Shown here: positions 1 through 8,260 of the stretch, in pieces
How positions within the stretch are numbered: the stretch's first letter is position 1
How the letters are laid out: every line of letters starts with the position of its first letter
Origin: Mucilaginibacter mallensis
GTDB taxonomy: Bacteria > Bacteroidota > Bacteroidia > Sphingobacteriales > Sphingobacteriaceae
Direction: 5' to 3'
DNA length: 64,000 bases
Assembly: GCF_900105165.1 (NCBI RefSeq)
Contig: NZ_LT629740.1
Location: 5,890,001 to 5,954,000, forward strand
Program-made: the position numbers and the translations under genes
Notes under the pieces: generated by a model
Database searches by the model: none
Told to the model about the DNA's origin: nothing
What the model saw: only the letters and a program-made list of their open reading frames with translations

Positions 1-564
1 CTGAGCAGTGTTGGCGCGCATATGAAAAAGGGCAATGGCCTCCTGGTGATCCATCACAATGCCGAGAATACGTTAAGCAAGCTGCCCGCAGACGTGAACA
101 TCTCATTTATGCGCCCGGTGGGTTTTTATAAAAATCTGTTTGCATATATCGGCGTTATAAAAACACGAGGGGTTATCGCTTCAAATTACGGCGGGGATGA
201 TACTTCGAACCTGGTTGCACCGCAAGATATCGCTGCCGCAATAATAGAAGAACTGGAATCAACCAGACCGGGCAGGCAAGTACGATATATAGCCAGTGAA
301 GAACTGACCTGTCAACAAGTAGCAGCCATTTTGGGTGAAGCCATCGGCAAGCCTGATTTGCAATGGATAACCATTACCGATGAGCAACTGTTAGCGGGTA
401 TGAAAGCGTTTATGAATGAAAGCTTTGCCCAAAGTTTTGTTGAGATGAATATAAGCATCCACAACGGTGAAATTTACGAAGACTATTACCGCCACAAACC
501 AGTACTGGGTAAAGTAAAGCTAAAAGATTTCGCGAAGGGATTTGCCAACGCGTATCAACAATAA
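1..564 (+). CDS. NmrA-like NAD(P)-binding protein, C-terminal part (5' end outside window)
   Basis: The reading frame is open from base 1 and runs without a stop through the first in-frame ATG at 22, so the gene begins to the left of the window. The visible part matches the second half of NmrA/NAD(P)H-binding SDR-like proteins: a sequence like LSSVGAHM, a central substrate-side segment (MRPVGFYKNLF), then LVAPQDIAAAIIEEL and a C-terminal helical part. The Rossmann GxxGxxG motif would be in the missing portion. Such proteins act as atypical reductases or redox sensors. The AraC-type regulator gene starts 15 bp downstream in the same direction, so the two are probably co-transcribed. Substrate unknown. 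Confidence 0.75.
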   Translation: MSSVGAHMKKGNGLLVIHHNAENTLSKLPADVNISFMRPVGFYKNLFAYIGVIKTRGVIASNYGGDDTSNLVAPQDIAAAIIEELESTRPGRQVRYIASEELTCQQVAAILGEAIGKPDLQWITITDEQLLAGMKAFMNESFAQSFVEMNISIHNGEIYEDYYRHKPVLGKVKLKDFAKGFANAYQQ

Positions 565-579
565 TAAGTACCTTGTAAC

Positions 580-1503
580 ATGCCAGCCACAGAACCAACC
601 CGTATTCAATCCATCAGCCAACTTCACCGCCGAATGGGTTTACCTCGTCCGGAACAACCGCACATCAGCGTGATCAATCTCGAAGAGATTAAACGATTAG
701 CCGGGAAAGCACCGGGAAATATGGTATTTGATTTTTACTGCATTTCTTTAAAGCGGCATTGCGAAAAGGCAATGAAATACGGCCAGCATAAATATGATTT
801 TCATGACGGCATCATGTACTTTATGGCGCCGGGTCAAGTTTTCTCGCGGATGGTGAATAATGAAACGGAAGTATCGCCGATGTCTGGATGGGTACTTTAT
901 GTCCATCCCGACTTTTTGTGGAATACGCCGCTGGCCAAATCGATCAAGCGATATGAATTTTTTGACTACTCGGTCAATGAAGCTTTGTCATTAACTGAAA
1001 AAGAGGAAGCGATCATTGTTGGCATCATGCAAAATATCCAAACGGAATACCATGCCAACATGGATAAATTTACGCAGGATATTATTGTTTCGCAGATTGA
1101 AACATTGCTGAAATATTCAGACAGGTTCTATCACCGCCAGTTCCTTACCCAAAAAGTCGAGAATTATCAAATACTTGAGCGGTTAGAAGAACTGTTAACT
1201 GAATATTTTAATACTGCCAATCTGTTAAGTGCGGGATTACCGGGTGTTCAATTCATCGCTGAAAAATTAAATATCTCCCCTAACTACTTAAGCGGCTTAC
1301 TTAAAGTACTAACGGGGCGCAATACGCAACAGCACATCCAGGATAAAATAATAGGTATAGCTAAGGAGAAAATATCCACTACTGAACTATCGGTAAGTGA
1401 AATTTCCTTCGAATTAGGCTTTGATCACCCACAATCATTTAGCCGATTGTTTAAAGCGAAGACCGGACTTTCACCTTTGGCTTTCAGGCAATCTTTTAAT
1501 TGA
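580..1503 (+). CDS. AraC family transcriptional regulator
   Basis: A 307-aa protein. The N-terminal ~180 residues look like a cupin-type sensing domain; the last ~100 residues form the double helix-turn-helix DNA-binding domain (FIAEKLNISPNYLSGLLK, then VSEISFELGFDHPQSFSRLFKAKTGLSP), the classic AraC/XylS signature. It is closely related in layout and sequence to the AraC regulator at 18066-18953: both share the RFY-RQF linker and the closing LGF-HP-FSRLFK block. It follows the NmrA-like gene by 15 bp and probably controls that gene or its operon. The ligand cannot be read from the sequence. Confidence 0.9.
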   Translation: MPATEPTRIQSISQLHRRMGLPRPEQPHISVINLEEIKRLAGKAPGNMVFDFYCISLKRHCEKAMKYGQHKYDFHDGIMYFMAPGQVFSRMVNNETEVSPMSGWVLYVHPDFLWNTPLAKSIKRYEFFDYSVNEALSLTEKEEAIIVGIMQNIQTEYHANMDKFTQDIIVSQIETLLKYSDRFYHRQFLTQKVENYQILERLEELLTEYFNTANLLSAGLPGVQFIAEKLNISPNYLSGLLKVLTGRNTQQHIQDKIIGIAKEKISTTELSVSEISFELGFDHPQSFSRLFKAKTGLSPLAFRQSFN

Positions 1504-1599
1504 AAATATCAGATAGTGACCATCAATATTTGTATTTTAATTTTGTTAAAAGAGATCGCATTTCTAGATAACTGTAAATTCGTTAGCACATCAAGTTGT

Positions 1600-2003
1600 T
1601 CAACTAAACGGTTCGAATTCCCGGGTCAGCGTAGCAGAACCATTGAAGAGAAAATCAACTAATTCGCACCAAACTGGATGCTTCTCGAACCACTTTGTAG
1701 CAGATTTAAAAAGCCTTGCAGCATTGTCTTCTACATATCTTAAAACACGCTATTTTCTATTCCAATTTACCAGTTGTATCGTTAATAGTGTTCTTTTGTA
1801 AAAGGTCAGGTTGAACCTCATGCTGTTTCATTCATTCAATTAACCGTATCAGGTGATAATTCCACAGGTAGAGTATGAATCTTGATACGCTCGTCTTCTT
1901 CTAGCAATGCAAAGTGGTGACGTTTCGGAACCGTTAATATTTTAAGAATACGGTTCCCGGGGTGGATCTCGCACAATAATTTTGGTTTGTTTGGAAGACC
2001 AAT
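1600..2003 (-). pseudogene. Degraded coding remnants, unrecognised
   Basis: The 558-bp spacer 1504-2061 holds two minus-strand frames that read like protein but lack starts. The first (2003 down to 1836, 55 codons) begins right after a stop and contains KPKLLCEIHPGNRILKIL and RHHFALLEEDERIK. The second (1749 down to 1600, 49 codons) lies in another frame and contains YVEDNAARLFKSATKWFEKH and CELVDFLFNG. Their composition is protein-like rather than random AT-rich filler, but I do not recognise a family. Remnants of a mobile-element gene are plausible in an island, though not shown. Alternatively these may be chance open frames. Confidence 0.35.
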
Positions 2004-2061
2004 TTATTTACCTCGGTAAACCAGCAGAAAAGTTGCATAAATTAATGCCCTTAAGCGTAAG

Positions 2062-2640
2062 CTATTTTTGAACAAACTGGGTTCTGACGCGGCTCAAAGT
2101 TTCTCTGGAGACCCCAAGATAGGAAGCTATCATGCGTAATGGCACACGAGAAAAAATGCCGGGAAACCGTGTTACAAAATTCTGGTATCTTTCTTCTGTA
2201 CTGTGAGTGATCGAATCCATAATCCTGTTTTGAACAGCGTCGAAACTTCTTGCTAAAAGTCTGTCTACAAAGGTCCTAAATTTAGGTATTGCGGTCAGCA
2301 AGTGGATAAAATCGTGCTTTTCAATTAGAATAACCTCACAATTTTCCAAGGCATCAATATTACATCTGGACGGACTGCCATTATTGAAGCTTTCGCGGTC
2401 GCTGATCCACCAGTTTTCCACAGCAAAACGAAGTATATGCTCTATCCCATCATCACCCACTGTATACATGCGTAAGCAACCTCTTACAATAAAACATGAG
2501 TAATGACATACATCTCCTTCCTGGAGCAGATATTGACTTTTTCTTAACTTTTTTTCAATAGAAACAGCCCGGACAGCATTAATTTCTCCGGCATCCAAAT
2601 CCGCTTTTTCTGTTAAATATTTCTCGAATGCCTCAAACAT
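2062..2640 (-). CDS. Crp/Fnr family transcriptional regulator
   Basis: A 192-aa protein with an N-terminal cyclic-nucleotide-binding-like beta-roll (YLLQEGDVCHYSCFIVRGCLR) and a C-terminal winged helix (LRMIASYLGVSRETLSRVR). It is typical of the many short Bacteroidota Crp-like regulators, which usually lack confirmed cAMP binding. It is divergent from the SDR gene starting at 2919, suggesting it controls that gene. The start at 2640 is supported by a good Bacteroidota promoter 17-47 bp upstream. Confidence 0.9.
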   Translation of the reverse strand: MFEAFEKYLTEKADLDAGEINAVRAVSIEKKLRKSQYLLQEGDVCHYSCFIVRGCLRMYTVGDDGIEHILRFAVENWWISDRESFNNGSPSRCNIDALENCEVILIEKHDFIHLLTAIPKFRTFVDRLLARSFDAVQNRIMDSITHSTEERYQNFVTRFPGIFSRVPLRMIASYLGVSRETLSRVRTQFVQK

Positions 2641-2656
2641 GCCTATATCTGTTTAG

Positions 2657-2687
2657 CAAAATTATTTAAAAATTGCCTAAAGCACAA
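2657..2687 (-). promoter_or_regulatory. Bacteroidota-type promoter of the Crp-like gene
   Basis: On the minus strand a -33 TTG (2687-2685) is followed after exactly 20 bases by TAATTTTG (2664-2657), an exact match to TTG-N19/20-TANNTTTG. It lies 16 bp ahead of the ATG at 2640. Confidence 0.65.
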
Positions 2688-2918
2688 TTTACAACTATAA
2701 AGTGGTGTACAGTTGACAAAGCAATGAAATATATTGGAGGTTTAATTTGTGGCCTACGGTGCTTTGCTTTTACAATTCTCGAATATTCCGGCCTGTCGGC
2801 TGGAAAGGGTACGCCGAAAAGCAATATCCGTGACATTTATCACATCTATTTTGCCCCATATCTCCTTGTCCCACCTGAACCTATTGGTTTAATTTTACCT
2901 CAAATAGATTATAAGATC

Positions 2919-3689
2919 ATGAGATTAAAAAATAAAGTAGCCGTTATTACAGGCGGGAACAGCGGAATCGGATTTGGTATCGCTAAAGAGTTTTTCTTAG
3001 AGGGAGCTCAGGGAGCAATTGTCGGACGCGCGCAGGAAACTCTGGACAGTTCTGTTGCACAGCTTGGCGATCGTTTTATTGCCATAAAAGCGGATGTGAC
3101 CAATTTGGAAGATCTTGACCGTGTATTTAAAGAAACTTATGAAAAGTTCGGAAAGATAGATATCGTGGTTGCCAATGCCGGCGGTGCAGCAACAGGTGCA
3201 AAACTGGGATCCGTAGCGGAAATTGGCGAGGCCGATTACGACAAGACAATGGACCTGAATTTGAAAAGCGTTTATTTTACCGTTCATAAAGCGCTTCCTT
3301 ATTTGAAAGACGGCAGCTCGATTGTCCTGATTGGCTCTAACGCAGCCCATATAGGGTTACCTGCATTGTCGCTTTACGGTGGTGCAAAAGCAGCCGTTAT
3401 TGCCTGGGCGAAAGGCTTTTCACTTGATTTGCTGGAACGCAAAATTAGGGTTAATGTGGTTTCTCCTGCTGCCATTGATACACCGGTATTCGAGAAATTT
3501 ATTGAACCAGGCCAGGTAGAAGCCGTTAAAAAGCAGTTAGTGCAAGGCATTCCTGTGGGCCGTATAGGACAACCCCGGGATGTTGCAAAGGCTGTTGTAT
3601 TTTTGGGCTCAGACGAATCGTCATTTTTGCTTGGCACAGAGATTCTAGTCGATGGAGGTTCCGTTAATCTACAGCCATTTAAGGCATAA
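2919..3689 (+). CDS. SDR family NAD(P)-dependent oxidoreductase
   Basis: A 256-aa classical short-chain dehydrogenase. The cofactor motif TGGNSGIG lies near the N-terminus, NAGG mid-way, then an SNAAH segment and the catalytic YGGAK (Y-x-x-x-K), with a C-terminal DGGS substrate-loop signature. The open frame extends upstream to 2673, but the extra 82 residues are unlike the family and overlap the promoter of the divergent regulator. The ATG at 2919 gives the standard length and places the Rossmann fold at residue 8. It probably acts on a small alcohol or ketone under control of the divergent Crp-like protein. Confidence 0.9.
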   Translation: MRLKNKVAVITGGNSGIGFGIAKEFFLEGAQGAIVGRAQETLDSSVAQLGDRFIAIKADVTNLEDLDRVFKETYEKFGKIDIVVANAGGAATGAKLGSVAEIGEADYDKTMDLNLKSVYFTVHKALPYLKDGSSIVLIGSNAAHIGLPALSLYGGAKAAVIAWAKGFSLDLLERKIRVNVVSPAAIDTPVFEKFIEPGQVEAVKKQLVQGIPVGRIGQPRDVAKAVVFLGSDESSFLLGTEILVDGGSVNLQPFKA

Positions 3690-4007
3690 CTTCATAAAGA
3701 GGGACAGATTCCGTTTGCTTCAGGAAGCTTGGCGCAGGGACAATTGAGTGTCTTTGCGCCAAATGGGCTCGAACCAAGGAATAAAAGACTATGAGTTTTA
3801 TGAACTTAAAAGGCAATAACAGCATAAAAGTCGTTTTTTAGCGCTGTCGCATTTATTGTGAGTTGTAGCAATGCGTTATAGAAAATTTAAAGTTTGGATT
3901 GACAAAAATGAATTGTTTGCTACATCACTATAGGATACATTAGTGGGAATTCCATGATATTCCTATCCCCGATAGCGAAAGTATTCTTTAACATATCCCA
4001 AAATATC
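3690..4007. other. Intergenic spacer, no gene seen
   Basis: About 318 bp, AT-rich. The only structure found is a hairpin with 8-bp arms (TTGGCGCA/TGCGCCAA) at 3729-3762, 40 bp after the SDR stop. It lacks a T-run, so terminator function is uncertain. Confidence 0.4.
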
Positions 4008-4352
4008 TTATTTGGTTACTTTATGCTTTTTATCCCACTCTGCTAATAGCTGCAACACATCGTTGAGCGACATTCCCTTTTCAGTGAGTGTATACTCCAC
4101 CTTTGGCGGGACTTCAGCATATACCTTCCGATTAATGATGCCGTCAGCCTCCAGTTCTTTTAAGTGCCTGGACAATACCTTTAGTGCAATACCATGAATG
4201 ACTTTATGGAGCTCACCAAATCGCCTGGAGCCTGATAATAACGTCCAGATAATAAAAGGTTTCCACTTGCCACTTATGATATTGATTGATCCTGTTATTG
4301 AGCAATCACAATCCGGCTCTATTTTTTTTTCAATTATTTCTTCTGTTAACAT
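4008..4352 (-). CDS. HxlR family transcriptional regulator
   Basis: A 114-aa single-domain winged-helix regulator. Hallmarks are a Cys near the N-terminus (PDCDCSITGSINIISGKWK, the usual CP(V)..ISGKW region), RRFGELHKVIHGIALKVLSRHLKELE and PKVEYTLTEKGMSL. The frame extends to 4385, but the internal ATG at 4352 gives the normal length. HxlR proteins sense reactive electrophiles or quinones and usually control an adjacent divergent oxidoreductase; here the SDR-like gene at 4454 fits, with an ordered pair of direct repeats between them (4386-4415). Confidence 0.9.
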   Translation of the reverse strand: MLTEEIIEKKIEPDCDCSITGSINIISGKWKPFIIWTLLSGSRRFGELHKVIHGIALKVLSRHLKELEADGIINRKVYAEVPPKVEYTLTEKGMSLNDVLQLLAEWDKKHKVTK

Positions 4353-4385
4353 ACTGATAATGAGTATTAGTGTCTTTAATGTCAA

Positions 4386-4415
4386 TACTTGACAAATGTG
4401 CCATTACTTGACAAA
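4386..4415. promoter_or_regulatory. Candidate HxlR operator: two direct repeats
   Basis: TACTTGACAAA occurs twice, at 4386-4396 and 4405-4415, with starts 19 bp apart. It lies between the divergent HxlR and SDR-like genes. The TTG of the second copy is also the -33 element of the plus-strand promoter, so a bound repressor would block it. Assigning it to HxlR is an inference from position. Confidence 0.55.
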
Positions 4416-4438
4416 GGTAAAGTTATGGATTAATTTTG
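4408..4438 (+). promoter_or_regulatory. Bacteroidota-type promoter of the SDR-like gene
   Basis: TTG at 4408-4410, a 20-base spacer, then TAATTTTG at 4431-4438, 15 bp before the ATG at 4454. Exact match to the TTG-N19/20-TANNTTTG consensus. Confidence 0.7.
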
Positions 4439-4453
4439 TTAAAAAAAGCGAAT

Positions 4454-5050
4454 ATGAAAATATTAATAATAGGTGCCACAGGTACCATAGGAAAACACGT
4501 AACCGCCGCCTTACAAAAAGATCATGAAGTAATTCAGGCCGGTTCAAAAAGCAGTGATATACAGGTAGATATATCATCAACCGAGTCAATAGAAAACTTT
4601 TACAAACAGGTCGGAAAATTTGACGCCTTAATTTGCGCTGCCGGCGACGCGCACTTCGGCCCTTTAGCATTTATGAAGGATACTGATTTCAGGACTGGCG
4701 TTAACAGCAAATTGATGGGCCAGGTTAACCTGGTATTGATTGGCCAGCAGTACATTAATCCGAAAGGGTCGTTTACCTTAACATCAGGCGCATTAGCCGA
4801 TGACCCGATTGTAATGGGAGCAAACATCAGTACAATGAATGCAGCGATCAATGGATTTGTAAAGGGCGCGGCAATAGAGCTGGAGAATGGGGTGCGTATC
4901 AATGCAGTCAGTCCTGATGTAGTTGAAGAATCAACAGCCTATTTTTCCTATTTCCCGGGGCACGTTCCGGTTACCATGAGCCGGGTTACCCAAGCTTATG
5001 TAAAAAGTGCGCTAGGCGGGCAAACCGGGCAAATCTATAAAGTGCTGTAA
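4454..5050 (+). CDS. Short SDR-like protein lacking the catalytic Tyr/Lys
   Basis: A 198-aa short-chain dehydrogenase-like protein starting at the ATG at 4454 (GATGTIGKHV cofactor motif at residues 8-17). The frame opens at 4436, but that start overlaps the promoter. CAAGDAHF gives the NAG-equivalent. The usual YxxxK is not visible: at its place the sequence reads NISTMNAAINGFVKGAA. This matches a family of ~200-aa short-chain dehydrogenase-like proteins with the same substitution, whose reaction is not established. Divergent from the HxlR regulator, which probably controls it. Confidence 0.85.
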   Translation: MKILIIGATGTIGKHVTAALQKDHEVIQAGSKSSDIQVDISSTESIENFYKQVGKFDALICAAGDAHFGPLAFMKDTDFRTGVNSKLMGQVNLVLIGQQYINPKGSFTLTSGALADDPIVMGANISTMNAAINGFVKGAAIELENGVRINAVSPDVVEESTAYFSYFPGHVPVTMSRVTQAYVKSALGGQTGQIYKVL

Positions 5051-5130
5051 CAGGCGCGCAAAAATAAAACAAAAAGATAAAAATGGTTTGTGTTCAGTAA
5101 ATGAATTAACAAACAAGTAAAACAAATATT

Positions 5131-5787
5131 ATGAAAATACTCATTTTAGGGGCCACCGGCAGAACCGGTCGCCTTATCGTTGAAGAGGCCCTAAAGCAAG
5201 GTTATGATTTAAATGTTTTGGTGCGGGATAAAAACAAAATATCCTTTAGTTCAACAACAATTAACATATTTCAGGGAACACCAACCCGCAGACAAGATTT
5301 AGCGGCTGCAATGCAAGGCTGTGATTTGATAATAAGTGCTTTGGGTATTGTCAGGGCCTCAGATGCTCCCTGGTCTAAATTAATAAGCGCCAAAAATTTC
5401 ATATCAGAAAGCATAAAAAATGCGATTGCCGAAGCGGATCAACAAAACGTAAAACGTTTAATTACAGTCTCTGCATGGGGTGTTGGGGACAGCAAAAAAG
5501 ATATACCTTTTTGGCTCAGATGGTTAATTGACTATACCAACATGGGCCCTGTTTACGCGGAACACGAAAGGGAGGAAAAACTATTAGCAAATTCAAACTT
5601 AAACTGGACGGCTGTACGGCCTGTTGCCTTAAATGATTCGGAAAAGATAAAAACTTTAAAGGTGAGTTTTAATAACCTCCCTAAGCCAAGTTTATATATC
5701 AGCAGGCAAAGTGTAGCTCAATTCATTGTTGATATCGTGAAATCCGATAAGTACGACAGGAAAAGCCCAACTATTTCTGAAAGTTAA
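5131..5787 (+). CDS. NAD(P)H-binding NmrA-like protein
   Basis: A 218-aa protein with the dinucleotide-binding motif GATGRTG at residues 7-13, a DLIISALG segment ending the second nucleotide-binding strand, and RLITVSAWGVGDSKKDIPFW, typical of the NAD(P)H-binding/NmrA-like branch related to biliverdin and flavin reductases. It lies 80 bp after the SDR-like gene in the same direction and may belong to the same HxlR-controlled unit. The reaction is not predictable, but a role in redox or quinone handling would fit the neighbours. Confidence 0.85.
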   Translation: MKILILGATGRTGRLIVEEALKQGYDLNVLVRDKNKISFSSTTINIFQGTPTRRQDLAAAMQGCDLIISALGIVRASDAPWSKLISAKNFISESIKNAIAEADQQNVKRLITVSAWGVGDSKKDIPFWLRWLIDYTNMGPVYAEHEREEKLLANSNLNWTAVRPVALNDSEKIKTLKVSFNNLPKPSLYISRQSVAQFIVDIVKSDKYDRKSPTISES

Positions 5788-5981
5788 TAGGACGGGGAGA
5801 CGCAAAGTCGCTACCGTTGGCACTTGCCATTCGGCGGTTTTAACACCATCCCCGTTAATTTAAGGGAATGAATTTGAGCAATAGTAGCTATCCTGATATG
5901 GGGTAAATTTAAAGTTCTCTTCTCCCTATTTTACTTTTAGATCAAGTTAATTTTTAGTCATGAAATTTTAACAGCAGAACT

Positions 5982-6476
5982 ATGTATCAAATCGCATTAA
6001 TCACCCACATTGTGGGGATAACTCTTATGGCAGGCACTACCCTTGTGGAATATTTGCTTACAAGACATTTCTGGAAGTTATACGCGAGCGACAGATCAAG
6101 AGCAACTGCGACCAATGAAGACGGATTTAATTTTCATTTGATAGTTAATATTGGAATTATTCTCTTGATTCTGTCGGGGGTGACCATGTTGGTAATTACG
6201 CAAGGTGTTTTTGCCAAACAAATCTGGTTTCAAATAAAAATTGGTTTAATTGTCATTATAGCTATCAATGGATCGGCATTCGGAAGAAAACAGGATGCGA
6301 AACTTAAACGGTTAATAGCACTGGAAAAATTGAACTTTCTTCAGAATGACCCACGCGGGCACGAAAACCGGAAGGACGATTTGATGAAGGTTAAAAGCCG
6401 CCTCGATCTTTTTTATGTTTCGCAGCTCATAATGTTCCTTACCATTTTTACACTTAGTGTTTTCAAATTTAACTAG
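5982..6476 (+). CDS. Four-helix integral membrane protein, DUF2269-like
   Basis: A 164-aa protein with about four hydrophobic segments (roughly residues 5-25, 50-72, 79-97 and 143-162). The central soluble loop is charged. The layout and the motif HIVGITLMAGTT near the start resemble small DUF2269/DUF2214-type membrane proteins of unknown function. It lies between an NmrA-like gene and an HxlR regulator in the same direction. Not firmly assignable. Confidence 0.65.
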   Translation: MYQIALITHIVGITLMAGTTLVEYLLTRHFWKLYASDRSRATATNEDGFNFHLIVNIGIILLILSGVTMLVITQGVFAKQIWFQIKIGLIVIIAINGSAFGRKQDAKLKRLIALEKLNFLQNDPRGHENRKDDLMKVKSRLDLFYVSQLIMFLTIFTLSVFKFN

Positions 6477-6527
6477 GGCTTAGCTTATTGCAATCCCCTG
6501 AAACATAAAAAGTACAAAATCAGCATA

Positions 6528-6869
6528 ATGGTTACAGAAGAACAAAATACTCCAAACAGCTTTTCATGTTTAAAGAATGCTTTGGATGTCATTGGCGGCA
6601 AATGGAAGCTCTGTGTGATTGTTGCAGTGTGGCAAGGTAACAAGCGATTTAGGGATATTGGAAAGTATGTAGAGGGTATATCTCCCAAAGTACTATCCGG
6701 TGAATTAAGACACCTTGAAATGAACGGTCTGATTGAAAGGACTGTTCATACCGGAAGACCAGTTGTTGTCGAATACTCCATAACGGATTATGGACGTAGT
6801 CTTGATAGTCTGATAACTGCTTTTGTAAAGTGGGGTATGACGTATCGAAATAATTGTGATAGCTCTTAG
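6528..6869 (+). CDS. HxlR family transcriptional regulator
   Basis: A 113-aa winged-helix protein with the family pattern: a Cys in NSFSCLKNALDVIGGKWKLC, then GNKRFRDIGKYVEGISPKVLSGELRHLEMNGLIERTV and VEYSITDYGRSL. This is the second of three HxlR genes in the accessory region. It sits 51 bp after the membrane-protein gene, so it may be the last gene of that unit rather than divergent from its target as is more usual. Confidence 0.9.
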   Translation: MVTEEQNTPNSFSCLKNALDVIGGKWKLCVIVAVWQGNKRFRDIGKYVEGISPKVLSGELRHLEMNGLIERTVHTGRPVVVEYSITDYGRSLDSLITAFVKWGMTYRNNCDSS

Positions 6870-6939
6870 CTTTCGATGTTTAACATCTTATGACGCATAA
6901 AAATCATTATAACAGATAAGATTAAAATCACCAAACAAT

Positions 6940-7095
6940 ATGTATAAGGAGACTTTATTTGTTGAAAGAATGGGAAAGACAACTGTGGACATTAGTTATT
7001 TCGCGGGAAACTATAAGGGATTTTCAATGGCCCTTTTTATGCTTAAAGAATTTATATCGCACCTTAACACCATCCAACTATGTACAGAAAGATAA
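6940..7095 (+). CDS. Possible small protein, 51 aa, unrecognised
   Basis: An open frame from ATG at 6940 to TAA at 7095 in the 210-bp spacer after the HxlR gene. It contains VDISYFAGNYKGFSMALFML, which looks protein-like, and it overlaps the start of the next gene by 16 bp. It could be a remnant of a larger protein. A second frame in the same spacer (6959-7153) is a less likely alternative. No family recognised. Confidence 0.25.
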   Translation: MYKETLFVERMGKTTVDISYFAGNYKGFSMALFMLKEFISHLNTIQLCTER

Positions 7096-8249
7096 TATTT
7101 ATGGGCCTGTTGCTTCTTTCGGAGATTTCAGCAAATGCTCAAAAACTGCATAACTTGCGGGGAAGCTTAATTTATACCCTGGGACCGGATACCACAGCCA
7201 TTGGTGATTTTGAATTAAAAGGAAATGAATTTAAGCTGACGGTAGTTTCTATGAGCCCGTATGTAAATGTCAGTAAATTAACCGGTGTGTTTTTTTCAGA
7301 CGGTCAGCTGAAGCGCGTTGAGGGTAATAATTATCTCCCTGCAAGAGATAAGGATTCCCGGGTTTACAATTACCGGTTGAACAATGATCAGGACACCACT
7401 TTCATAGAGACCGGTAATGGCAAAAGAAATATTATTCGTAAATATCCGGTAAAGATCATGGTAGCGAATAACCTCGGCGGGGATGCCCTGGTTTTTATGC
7501 CGGCTTTGCTGGCAAACTTTGCACCTGAAAAAATTGGGGATAGCATAATCAGCAGTCATATTGTGTTTAACAGTGCGCGAAAATTTATCATAAAAAAAAC
7601 AAGCAGCAGTAAATTATTGATGGGTAGCGCTGTAATGGGAATGTTCACTGTTTTTCTCGATCAAAATGGCCGTCTGCAATCAGTGGATGGTATCGGTACC
7701 TCGTTTAATATCAAAGGTACCGCCGGTCCTTATCTGAATATAGATTCCGTAATAGCGATAAGTATCCGACATCAGCAACAGCATCCGAAATTAGCCGTTA
7801 TCAATAAACTGGATTCCGTAAAAACTACCATTAATGGCAACCATATTAAAGTTGTATACTCCAGACCTTCGGTAAGGAACAGGGTAATATTTGGCGAGGT
7901 TGTTCCCTGGAACAGAATTTGGCGAACAGGTGCTGACGCCGCCACAAAAATTTCATTAAGCGATCCGCTTTATTTTAATGGAAAACTGCTGCCGGCCGGT
8001 TCGTACTCGATCTTTACCATTCCAACTCCAGATGGCTGGACGCTGATATTTAATCAGCAGGCAAATATATGGGGAACTGAGCATAATGCAGCGTATGATC
8101 TTCTGAAGATCCCGATCCAAACAAGATATTTAGATCAACCCACCGAAATGTTGACTTTCGCGATCATACCCACCGGAACCAATGGCGGTATCCTCAGTGT
8201 TAGCTGGGATAAATTAAAAGCGCTGGTTAATTTTACAACGGCACCTTAA
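7080..8249 (+). CDS. Exported protein with C-terminal DUF2911 domain
   Basis: A 389-aa protein with an N-terminal signal peptide (MYRKIIFMGLLLLSEISANAQ). Residues ~20-235 form an uncharacterised beta-rich part. Residues ~245-385 match DUF2911: KVVYSRPSVRNRVIFG, PWNRIWRTGADAAT, LPAGSYSIFTIP and NIWGTEHNAAYD. DUF2911 proteins are common, probably periplasmic proteins of unknown function in Bacteroidota. It starts a co-oriented run of exported proteins and is followed after 11 bp by a cytochrome c gene, so co-transcription is likely. Confidence 0.85.
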   Translation: MYRKIIFMGLLLLSEISANAQKLHNLRGSLIYTLGPDTTAIGDFELKGNEFKLTVVSMSPYVNVSKLTGVFFSDGQLKRVEGNNYLPARDKDSRVYNYRLNNDQDTTFIETGNGKRNIIRKYPVKIMVANNLGGDALVFMPALLANFAPEKIGDSIISSHIVFNSARKFIIKKTSSSKLLMGSAVMGMFTVFLDQNGRLQSVDGIGTSFNIKGTAGPYLNIDSVIAISIRHQQQHPKLAVINKLDSVKTTINGNHIKVVYSRPSVRNRVIFGEVVPWNRIWRTGADAATKISLSDPLYFNGKLLPAGSYSIFTIPTPDGWTLIFNQQANIWGTEHNAAYDLLKIPIQTRYLDQPTEMLTFAIIPTGTNGGILSVSWDKLKALVNFTTAP

Positions 8250-8260
8250 TAAGGAGTAAC

